This document shows, in pieces, positions 34,001 through 46,000 of a stretch of 64,000 bases of DNA. The notes below the pieces were generated by a model. It did no database searches and had not been told where the DNA came from. It saw nothing but the letters and a program-made list of their open reading frames with translations. Both the position numbers and the translations under genes were made by a program. Position 1 is the stretch's first letter. Each line of letters opens with the position of its first letter. Origin of the DNA: Dryocosmus kuriphilus (lineage: Eukaryota > Arthropoda > Insecta > Hymenoptera > Cynipidae); assembly GCA_038277395.1 (NCBI GenBank), contig CM076195.1:154805594-154869593 (forward strand). The letters are read 5' to 3'.

Positions 34001-37000
34001 TCGTAAAATCTTTTCTGAAGTTTTCCTCCCGGTTTCGGTAATATGATATTCTTGTGCCTTTTGAGAGCCAGTTGTTGCCTTTCGTGTATGAAGCTAGATA
34101 TTCCGCTTTATCTTTAGGTAAATCCAGGTCCCTTACAAGATCATTCAATTCTTTTTGATCTATGATTTTTGGAGTTTTGTCTTGACCATTAGTAGCATAG
34201 TATTAACTACTTGTACTCATATTTCCATCATCTGAAGTATATTCATCGCCATCTTTATATTCATCTTCTTCAGCGTCACTAATATCGCATGCATCATTCT
34301 TTGACATACTTTCCATCGAATCTATTGAACTGTCGCTTTCATCGTCGATATCAATATTTCCCTCTATTGGTCTTACTAACGTTGAAACTTCAGGATATTT
34401 GATACCCTGAATATTTCTTTTATTAATTCCTGTCACTTTTGTCAAACATATATAACAGTTTGCTGCGCATGATGGCTCTTCCCAATATGCAGGTTTTACA
34501 AACTTTAATTTTTCAGGTTTTTTTTCGGAATCATATCTGGTCATCATCATGTAACAAGCACTACATATCTTGTGTGGTATCCATTTTTTATCTTGGTTAT
34601 AAATATTCAATCCAAAACAGTTTTTGTAAATATTTTTAATTTTATCGGATATTTGTCTTCGGTCAGCTGATAGATGATACTTAGCACATACGTAACAAAA
34701 TGCATCAACATTTTTGTTACAGTAGTGTTCAGATGAAGAACTTGCTACATTTGTTTTTAATGAAGACACTGAAGTCTGTTTATTTGAAGTATTTGAAGTT
34801 AGGTTATGTTTGTTTTTTTTAGGTCCCATAGTAGATTTAAGTACCCACGCGTTAGGGATCCTGGTCCGATCGCAGGTGAGTCCACCGTCCTGATGGTGAT
34901 AACTCTCATACCTCCTCAAGTCTAAGTATGAGAGCTTTCTGACTTTGACGAGCACAATGTCAACTCGTCGTCAGACACACTACGGCTTCATTCTCACATC
35001 CTAACGCCCCTCTGCAAGGCAGCGCGCCACGCTGGCTTCGATACCACATGGGACTGGAAAGCGAATCATTCTACACATCTCCTTTCGAAGCAGTTGTCAT
35101 CGTCCCAGTATCCCTCGCGGTAGCAGGATTTGAAGAATTCAAGTATCACCACGCAGATGTAATGTTAGTTTAGAAACTGTAATTGGGCTCACCAATGTTG
35201 CTATATTACATCCTTCAGCGCAGAGATATTCGGTCAGTCAGAATATAAAAATGATATTCTATAAAACTGAGGATAAATTAAACGTCTTTCCTCCGTATCA
35301 CGTTAAAACAGAAGTCTTGAAGCATAGAAAAGAAAACCAGTATATCCAATTTTATTTTACATCTATATCATACGACGTATTCAATGTTATTGGCTTTCAA
35401 GTTTTTTCCTCGATTCGACCTTGAGATGACCTTGATCCAGACCTGATGAAGACCAACAGACTTCGGATTCGCACCCAGGGACATCAAAAACATACAAAAC
35501 GGCATCTTGACCCACGTTTGTGAAATAATCGTCATTTGACCGTAAAATGACCTTGACCTGATGGAAAAAAACGGACCCCGGATTCGGACTAAGCGACCCC
35601 AAAAAACGTATAGATGTAGTAATTGTGTCTGTTCACAGGTATTTTCCTCGATTTAACCTTGAAATGACCTTGACCCTGACCTGACGGAGACAAACAGACC
35701 TCAAATTCGGACTCAGGGACTCCAAAAACATACAAAAACAGCATCTTGGTCCACATCGTGGAATAATCTTGATTTGACCTTGAAATGACCTTGACCCTGA
35801 CCTGATGGAGAAAAACGGACCCCGGATTCGGACTCAGCGACCCCAAAAACATATAGATATGGTGGTCTGGTCACGTGCACAGAAAATTTTTTTTTTTTTT
35901 GTGGGGCTGTGTAATTAATCTATCTCGACCATAAAATTAATCATTTAGAGGAAAATTTCCATTTCAGATTCTAGAATTTGTTTGTGGATCATATGCGACG
36001 CATATCGCTCGCACCTCATAGATGGAAATGTACGAGACAGTAAAATGCAAGAATTCTAAAATATATTTAAAATAATAGATCTTCTTCAATGTGTGAGAAG
36101 AATAGTATATTACACTACACGGGCCGAAAGTTGAATTTTCGGCCCTGCGCGTCATGCTGCCGAGGGCAGCATTTCGCGCAGGACCGAGATTTCAACTTTT
36201 GGGCCACGTAGTGTATACGATTTTTCTTCATAGCCGGTCGAAAGTACGTTATTAATTTTACTTTTTTTTTACTTTAAATGTTGATAAGCATGTTATTGAT
36301 GCCTGCCCCTGACATTTGCGGCACGAGCGAAGCGAGTGCTGCTGGTCGTGGGGGCAGGCATCCCAATACATTCGAAGAGTCAAGTCTAATAATATTTTTC
36401 TAAAATAAATTAGTTCCACTTTGTTAAAGATGTCTGTATTTCACTAGTCTAAACATTATATTATATTTATTATAAAATTTATAATTGACGACAAAACAAC
36501 ATTGACAACTACTTCTAAGGTTAGAGGTAACAACAGCAATGACAGAGGTTAAGAATTAGTTTTAATACACATGAGAAATTCTTTCCTCCCGCCGTTACTT
36601 TCGTCTCTGATATTAGGGACGAAAGTACGTACTTTCGACCGAGGTATGATTCTTTCCTCCCGCCGTTATAGAGGGCGCGCGTGTACTTCCCACAGGGAGT
36701 AAATGTTGAACTTTCGTCTCTGATATTAGGGACGAAAGTACGTACTTTCGACCGAGGTATGAAGAAAATATTATTATTTTAACATATTTAAAGTTCTTGT
36801 ATTTTACTGTCAAGCTAAGTTGTTGTCCCTGAGGATCGCATGAACTTGTAGTTGGTGGGAGAGCTTAGGGATCCAATCGGACGAGCGACCTAAAGTAGGT
36901 GAACCAAAGGGACTGTATCGCGAGATACGGCTGCTCTGGGGAACTGGGGGTTTCTGGTCTGCGGGACCCTGACCAAGAAGCCATCCTTCCAGGGGGTAAT

Positions 37001-40000
37001 GGCAAAGCTTCCTGGAATATCGAGGGCGCAAGTCCTCATGCTCCCAAGCTAAGATGTGATCGCCGTGTCGAGGGCTGAATGACACCAGGGTTACCAAATC
37101 CCTCAATGCTCCGGTTTGCCCCCTCAATTGAGACGGGCATGGCGGAGTTTGAGGGAGGTATCGAAACGGGGACTTAGGGATACCAGGTCGAATCCCTTAG
37201 TATTCAGACCCCCTCCCTGTAAGCGGAGCTCTGCAGGGAGCAGTCCTTTAAATCCCCAGCTTCTCACGTGGGGCCCAATATGGCGAACACAGAAAACAAA
37301 ATAAATGAGGATCTCCCTGGGGGATCTTCATCTAACTCATCGCGAATGGGGGATGGCCATAATGGGGACGGCCTCTCAGCAATGAAGAACACAACAGTTG
37401 TAGCTAGCAGTATCTCAACTTTTGAAAATAAATGGAAAGGCACAATGGTCTTAGCCTGAGCGCCAGGGGGAGGGGTTTTAGTCGGTAAGAATCCGACACT
37501 ACTCGAACTGGTGTGTCTTATGCAATATTTCCCCTCCTCCAACTACCAAAAAAAAAAAAAAAAAAAAATTGTTAGCAGAGGGGTGACTCGCCGAAGAAAT
37601 GCTCCGTGTCGATTTTGTGATGAGCGACGAATCGTGAAACACTGGCGCCACAGTCGTCACGCCCTATACTTGTATTAGAATCATGGGAAATTTAGTACTT
37701 TTCGTAATTTTTCCATTATTTCGGATGTTTGTGGATAATTTAAAAACTGCTGGCTTAAAACAACGACGAACTCTACATATCATAATTTTATCGCGACGGA
37801 GCAGCTATGACGGTATGTATTACGCCCTTTAATATCTTTAAGAAGAATGTATGAAGGTAAAAGTAATGTCTCAAAGTCGTATAAAAAAATATAAATCAAA
37901 GCTTTGAACTGTCACTCAGTTCAGTACAAATGTCAGTATGAAAGTAAATCATAATGGTGAAATAATGATTTTCTTGAAGGCGGAATGTTACAAGAAACTC
38001 CAATCAAAACCAGGGTTTTTACCACCTCAATTTACAAGCTGTTCTGAGCATTGCTCGACGCTTACTAAAAAATAAAGCTAATATTTATTAATTAATACAA
38101 ATGTATATAGTAATGAAACCTTCAAAAAAATCCTTTCGATTATTTTAGGTTAAGAGATATCTGTAAAAGCAAATCGTAATATATATCGCAATAACTGTTC
38201 CATCAGGAGCTGAAAATTCTCTTTTCCAAATAATATCATTCTTCAAAAAATGATCTCAACAAATCAGCTGTCCAGGTTTAACAATAAAATCACTTCTGTT
38301 CCACCTAACTGCTTGCTGACAACGTTTAACGTCATTTTTTGGAACGGAAAAAAAAAAAATATTTTTTACTGGGTTGGAGTCATTCCCCCCATTCTGATAC
38401 ATATTTATCGGTAACACATTCCAAAAGTAAAAAAAATGTTAAAATTATGACATGTCACGATTGTTTACATAGAAAATAACCTGCAGTGACACACATCTGA
38501 CAGACCGGGCGTGATGTGAGTGGCGCCACTGTCTCACAAACTCGCCGCTATTCACAAACACGGCACGCACCTCAAATGCAAAATCGAAAATCTCCCCCCC
38601 CCCCCCCCCCCGCCTGTTGGAAGACCAAACCGTAGTTACGAGAAAGATAAAATGCTTCTTTTAATGGTATTTCGAAAAAGTGGTTGTTTGAATACCAAAT
38701 CGTATTTATTTCGAAGAAGAGGTTGTTGGAAGAAAAAATCATAATTACGAGAAAGATGAACTTTTAGTGATATTTCGAACAAGATAATTTGTTTTACTTT
38801 TAGTGATACATGGAAAAAGTGGTTGTTTGAAGATCAAATCGCTGTTACGAGCAAGATAAACTGATACTTTGGTGATATTTCGAAAAAGTGGTTGCTTGAA
38901 GACCAAATCGTATTTATTTCGAAAAAGTGGTGGTTAAGACCAAATCGTAGTTACGAGACAGATAAAATGTTACTTTTAATGATATTTTGAAAAATTGGTT
39001 GCTTAAAGATCAAATCGTGTTTATTTTGAAAAAGTGGTTGTTCGAAGACCAAATCGCAGTAACGAGAAAGATGAAGTGCTACTTTTAATGGTATTTCGAA
39101 AAAGTGGTTTTTTGAAGACCAAATCATATTTATTTCGAAAAAGTGGTTGTCGGAAGACCAAATCATAGTAACCAGAAGAATAAAATATTACTTTTAATGA
39201 TATTTCGAAAAAGTGGTTGTTAAAAGATCAAATCTTAGTAAACACAAAAAAAATATTAAATTTAATGATATTTTGAAAAAGTGGTTGTTAAAGACCAAAT
39301 CGTAGTTGCGAGAAAGATGAAATGCTACTTTTAACGGTATTTCGAAAAAATGGTTGTTGACGGACTAAATCGGATTTATTTCGAAAAAGAGGTGATTAAG
39401 ACCAAATCGTAGTTACGAGAAAGATAAAATGTTACTTTTAATGATATTTTGAAAAAGTGGTTGTCGGAAGACCAATTCATAGTAAAGAGAAGATTAAAAT
39501 GTTACTTTTAATGATATTTTGAAAAAGTGGTTGCTTAAAGATCAAATCGTGTTTATTTCGAAAAAGTGGTTGTTAGAAGACCAAATCGCAGTAACGAGAA
39601 AGATGAAATGCTACTTTTAATGGTATTTCGAAAAAGTGGTTTTTTGAAGACCAAATCGTATTTATTTCGAAAAAGTGTTTGTCGGAAGACCAAATCATAG
39701 TAACCAGAAGAATAAAATATTACTTTTAATGATATTTCCAAAAAGTGGTTGTTAAAAGACCAAATCGTAGTAACCACCAAAAAATACTACTTTTAATGAT
39801 ATTTCGAAAAAATGGTTGTTGGAAGACCAAATCGTAGTTATGAGAAAGATGAAATGCTACTTTTAATGTTATTTCGAAAAAGTGGTTGTTAGAAGACCAA
39901 ATCGTAGTAACCACAAAAGAAAATATTACTTTTAACGATATTTCGAAAAAGTGGTTGTTTGAAGATCAAATCGTGTTTATTTCGAAAAAGTGATTGTTAG

Positions 40001-43000
40001 AAGACCAAATCGCAGTAACGAGAAAGATGAAATGCTACTTTTAATGGTATTTCGAAAAAGTGGTTTTTTGAAGACCAAATCGTATTTATTTCGAAAAAGT
40101 GTTTGTCGGAAGACCAAATCATAGTAATCAGAAGAATAAAATATTACTTTTAATGATATTTCCAAAAAGTGGTTGTTAAAAGACCAAATCGTAGTAACCA
40201 CCAAAAAATACTACTTTTAATGATATTTCGAAAAAATGGTTGTTGGAAGACCAAATCGTAGTTATGAGAAAGATGAAATGCTACTTTTAATGGTATTTCG
40301 AAAAAGTGGTTGTTAGAAGACCAAATCGTAGTAACCACCAAAAAATACTACTTTTAATGATATTTCGAAAAATGGTTGTTGGAAGACCAAATCGTAGTTA
40401 TGAGAAAGATGAAATGCTACTTTTAATGGTATTTCGAAAAAGTGGTTGTTAGAAGACCAAATCGTAGTAACCACAAAAGAAAATATTACTTTTAACGATA
40501 TTTCGAAAAAGTGGTTGTTTGAAGATCAAATCGTGTTTATTTCGAAAAAGTGATTGTTAGAAGACCAAATCGCAGTAACGAGAAAGATGAAATGCTACTT
40601 TTAATGGTATTTCGAAAAAGTGGTTTTTTGAAGACCAAATCGTATTTATTTCGAAAAAGTGTTTGTCGGAAGACCAAATCATAGTAATCAGAAGAATAAA
40701 ATATTACTTTTAATGATATTTCCAAAAAGTGGTTGTTAAAAGACCAAATCGTAGTAACCACCAAAAAATACTACTTTTAATGATATTTCGAAAAAATGGT
40801 TGTTGGAAGACCAAATCGTAGTTATGAGAAAGATGAAATGCTATTTTTAATGGTATTTCGAAAAAGTGGTTGTTAGAAGACCAAATCGTAGTAACCACAA
40901 AAAAAAATATTACTTTTAACGATATTTCGAAAAAGTGGTTGTTTGAAGATCAAACCGTTGTTACAAGAATGATAAAATGCTACTTTTAATGGTATTTCGA
41001 AAAAGTGGTTTTTTGACGACCAAATCATATTTATTTCGAAAAAGTGGTTTTCGGAAGACCAAATCGTAGTAACCAGGAGAATAAAATATTACTTTTAATG
41101 ATACTTCGAAAAAGTGGTTGTTTGAAGATCAAATCGCAGTGACAAAAATGATAAAAGGCTACTTTTAATGGCATTTCGAAAAAGTGGTTGTTTGAAAATC
41201 AAATCGCAGTTACAAAAATGATAAAATGCTACTTTTAACGATATTTCGAAAAACCAAATCGTATCAATTTCGAAAAAGTGGTTGTTAAAAAACCAAATCG
41301 TAGATACGAGAAAGATAAAATGCTACTTTTAGTGACACTTCGAAAGTGGTTGTTTGAAGACCAAATCGTAGTTCCGAGAAAGATAAAATCCAACTTTTAG
41401 TGATATTTCGAAAAAGCGGTTTTTTTAAGGACCAAATTTTAGTTACGAAAAAAGTAAAATACTACTTTTCATGATATTTCGAAACGTCGAAAGAAAGATG
41501 GAAACGTGCGAGGCAGTAAAACACGAGAATTTTAAAGCATATTTAAAATAACAGATCTTCATTGTGCTAGAAGAATTATTATTTTCACATTTAAAAAGTT
41601 CTCGCATTTTACCGTCATACTTGCGACTTTTGTGACGTGAGAGGAATATGCGCCGCATATAAAGACGCAGTGAAAGCCCGCGTCCATCGCACGATTGTTA
41701 TCTGGGAAACTGCTTTTACTACATTTTTCTACACTGGAAAGGCATATTTTTTCTAGCATTTTTCATCTAGTAGTACTAGTAGTAATATTAGTGGTAGTAG
41801 TATAGAAACAATCCAATTATCATGCTAAAATAATCAACATTACGTGAGGTATGAGGTATTCAACAAGTTGTTACAGGTTGGTGCCAAGCAAAAGCAAAAC
41901 TTTATTACTAATTATCATAAAAATAACCCATTAAAAATAGGTTTTATCTACCTGAGGGGAATTGATGCCTGGATCCGTTGCATTATTTGGATAACCAGAC
42001 CAATCTGCAGATTCTTGCTCGCTTTCAGCTTCATATAAATGTAATATCAATTAGTTACTGGAGTTTCTTGTTCTTTGTTTATTTATTAATTTACAGAGTG
42101 TCTACTAATTTTCGCCCACCAAATTCCTGATTATTTCCCGTTTTTCCCAGGCAACAAATTTAAGTTTTTTTATTTTCAAGGAATTCTAGACGATTTCATA
42201 TTTTAAAACATTTCAGTGATATTAAAGATTTCAAAGGAATTCAAAAGAGGTTAACAGATTTCCAAAATTTTAATGGATTTTAAGGGATTTTCAAGAATTT
42301 TATTTAATACTAGTTCAATATTCCTTTATTGGCAGCGTTTCTATGTTTAACCCAAATGTTATTAACATTACCTTTAATTAAAAGTTGATAACAAGGTAGA
42401 CAAACACGTGAATCTATGTTGCCTTGGTATTCCAGTCTGTATTTCATGCTACAGCATTTACTACACAGCACCTACAATTTAAAAAACAAGCATTAGAATC
42501 GAAATCTTGGGGGAAAAAATTTTAATTAAAAAATACCTTTCCACAAGCTCGACAATGATGACGCCTTTTAATAACCGTGAATTTGACATCACAGAGCATA
42601 CAGTTGGGTGCATCGCTATCTGGAATCCAAAATGGTGGTTGTTTCCCAAGCACCATTCCCGAATCCATAGAGGAATTCTCCGAAACATCCGGAGATGGTG
42701 GGACTTGGTCTCCATTTCCTTCACCTTCAGGAACTTCCTGCACAGGAGGAATTGTTTCTTGCGACCCTAAAATACATTCCGAAAATCATAAATATTAATT
42801 CAATTATTTCTTCACAGGGATCACAGACAGTGCTAGCAAATTTGCGGTAGAAAAAATAAGGCGTAAATTAAAAAGACTGTCTTTAATAATCAAAAATATA
42901 TTTAAAGGTTAAATTAATGTTTAAGTTTAAATACTTGCAGACTTCAAAGTGCTCTATGGAACTGAAAAAGTATCATATGCATTTGCTATTCGCGAAGACT

Positions 43001-46000
43001 TGCGGATGAACGCAGATGATAAGAAAAAGGAAGACGGTCAATGGCAAGATGCCAAGGAGAAAAAGAGGACCTCGAAGTAGGAGAAAGTGGAGGCGAAACC
43101 GAAACATGCCCAGTGACTCATTGTATATTAGTTTATACTCCGTTCCCTTTTACGAGTTTTGAGAGTCTTCCAGAACAATTACAAACTTTCACAACTTCCT
43201 AAGCCTCAAAATGGACCAGTGACCCCCAAGCAATTTGCCCCTCGACATGAAGCATCTTCCCTGAAAGATCACTTAGCCTCTTTATGAGGGGACCTACAGT
43301 TTAACGTGGGTTCTGAACCACGAGAGCCTCGGTAGAAGTACATACAAAATTCCATTGGTACCGGCTCAGGAATAGAACCCCGGACCTCTTGTTTGGAAGG
43401 CCGGCGCGCTACCACCTGAGCCACCGAAGCTCTACATGCCCAGTGACTCAATAAAGCTGACAGCGACGGAAGGTCAGTCCTATGCCGAAATCTTGAATGA
43501 TATGAAGGAGGTGAACGCCGCAACAACAAGAACGGAGGTTCTGTCGATCAAGAGAACAAGAAACGAGGTCCTAATCGCTCTCAAAAGGAGAGAGGACGAC
43601 GCTTCCTTCAGCCAAGCACTAACTCGAGAGGTCTAAAGCAAGGCAGAAGTTTCTCGGAACATGCTGAACTTTTAAAAGTGCACAGACTATTAGAAAGCAC
43701 TTAAATGAAGTTAGTTTAGTTTATTGTCGGGCGTATAGTTTACTGGCACTCAGACTTTAAGTCAATTGTGCCACACCCTTATAGGTCTACTCTAATTGGA
43801 CCATTCCAGACCTCTTAATGAAGACTAGAATGTCGCCCACGTTTAGCGCTGTGATGCCTCCAGGTTCCATGAAATGATCCCCGAGGACTTGTCTCCGAAG
43901 CCCGGCAAGTGCCGGACATTAGCATAGAACGTGCAGGGATGTCTCATCGTCCCTGACGAATTTCCTGCACTCTTTTGTGGGACTGAGTCCCATCTTGTGC
44001 TTGTGGTAATTTAACTGGTTGTGCCCAGTGAGCACCTGAACCATTATTCTTGTATTCTTCTTGGGTAACTTCAGGATCTTTATGGCCCGGGCCAACCTGT
44101 ACTCATAGCCCAGGACGGCCTTAGTCTGTCGACATCCCTCAGAGTGTTCCCAGTACTCCCGATGCCTTTTCCGGATCCAGTTTCTGATGGCCAACCCCAT
44201 GCAACACGACGCCAGTCCCAGTACCGGTTGCGGGCCTATGTACCTTTTTGTTGCACAATTCTTTGACAACTGGTCCACTTTCCCATTCCCTTTGATCCCT
44301 TTGTGACTAAGGACCTACATGAGGGTCGCGTTATGCTTCTCTACCAGTTGGTTTAATGCTCTTTTGCATTCCCACATCAGTTCTGATGTTATATCCGGTT
44401 TTTTACCATGTAAGCTGTTTTCAAGGTACGGCAGTCAAAGACCTGAAAACTTAACTGCTAAGTAAGCAAAATCAAAATCGCATAGATCAATTGTAGAATC
44501 CGCGAGAGGGTTGAAGTACAACACAATTAGGAACTGCAGTGGCCCTGACAGGAAAGACTCCTTTTGGGAGTGCAGCCAGTCCGATCACAAACATAAGGAC
44601 TGTACAAAGGAACCTAGTTGCACGGCATGTGCTGATAAGGGCCTCCAGGAAACGAAGCACATCCCAGGTAGTCGACTCTGTCCTAGCTTTAAAGAGGAGA
44701 AGGAAGAGGATCACCGGACGTCAGACATAAGGGTACTGCAAGTAAAGCTGAAAAAACGGCCAGAGAGGTAGGTGGACATATTGCTCTTTAGAAAGTAATG
44801 TAAGAAGCCAGACCTCCCAAACTGGTACCAGAATACAACGGGTAAGGCCGGAGTCCAAATCTGCAATCTCTAATTTCGGGTAAATCAGATTCCAGAAACT
44901 GACAAGGGACACAGGTGGATAGAGGTGAAAGTGATTCGGATTTATAGCTGCTACTTTTCTCCGAAAGACTATTCAGACAAGTTCCAGAAAGAGATCCAAG
45001 ACCTCGAGGACTACCTTTAATGCTACTTTTAATGATATTTCGAAAAAGTGGCTGTTTGAAGACCAAATCGTAATTATTTTGAAAAAGCGGTTGTTAGAAA
45101 ACCAAATCGTAGTTACGAGAAACACAAAATAATACTTCTAATATTTTGAAAAAGTGGTTGAAGATCAAATCGTATCTCCAAAAAGTGGTTGTTAGAAGAC
45201 CAAATCGTACTTACAAGAAAGATAAAATGCTACTTTGAATGGTATTTCGAAAAAGTTTTTGTTTGAAGACCGAATCGTATTTATTTCTAAGAAGTTATTG
45301 TTTGAAGATCAAATCGTAGTTACGAGAAATAAAAAAAGATACGTTCCCAAATCACAAATAATAATTCAATTATTTCTTCACAGGGATCACGTACAATGAT
45401 ACCAAATTTTCCATAGAAAAAAAACAGACTTAAATTAAAAACATTGTTTTTACAACATTTTTACTCGTATTCCATACGACTTGTCCTTACGCTGTCATGT
45501 GCAAAGATTTCCTGGAGATGGACCTACCTGAAGGCACAAAACTGGTAGGATTTGCAGATGATACGCTTATTGTCTTAAATTAAATTAAATTACTTACCAT
45601 TCGTAAAGTCGGTCATATCAACAGTTGAAACAATATCCAAGGTCTGTGGCCTTGCTGGTCGCTCCAGATCCTCCTCGCCATTTTCATTTTGATCCACATC
45701 ACTAATCCTAGTTTCATCACCTTCTCTCCTTATGCTTACAATTTCATTCAAATTTAATTTACTGACAGTCTCTTTCGCTTTATCAAGATTCAATTCTAGA
45801 TTCGCAAACTGATCCTCTACCACCTGTCCACTTTCCTCCACACTTGATTCCTGAAAATAGTGTTTTAAAAAATTTTTGCATTCCAAAAAATGTGTTATCA
45901 AGACGTATAACAGGAAGGCTAAAGAAATCCCGAAGGTGGAAAGAATTTAAGAACTCTACCTGAGAATTTCTCTCCGGATGCTTATTATTTTCAAGATTCT

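Noticed and set aside
39553..40900. Repeated ~62-75-aa minus-strand frames (TTIWSFNNHF type) in the 70-bp satellite
   Set aside because: Periodic translation of satellite DNA, truncated by the same stops in each unit.
43361..43433. A functional tRNA-Gly gene
   Set aside because: Stems are imperfect, and the sequence is joined to a long tail and flanked by a 17-bp target duplication, so it is a SINE head.
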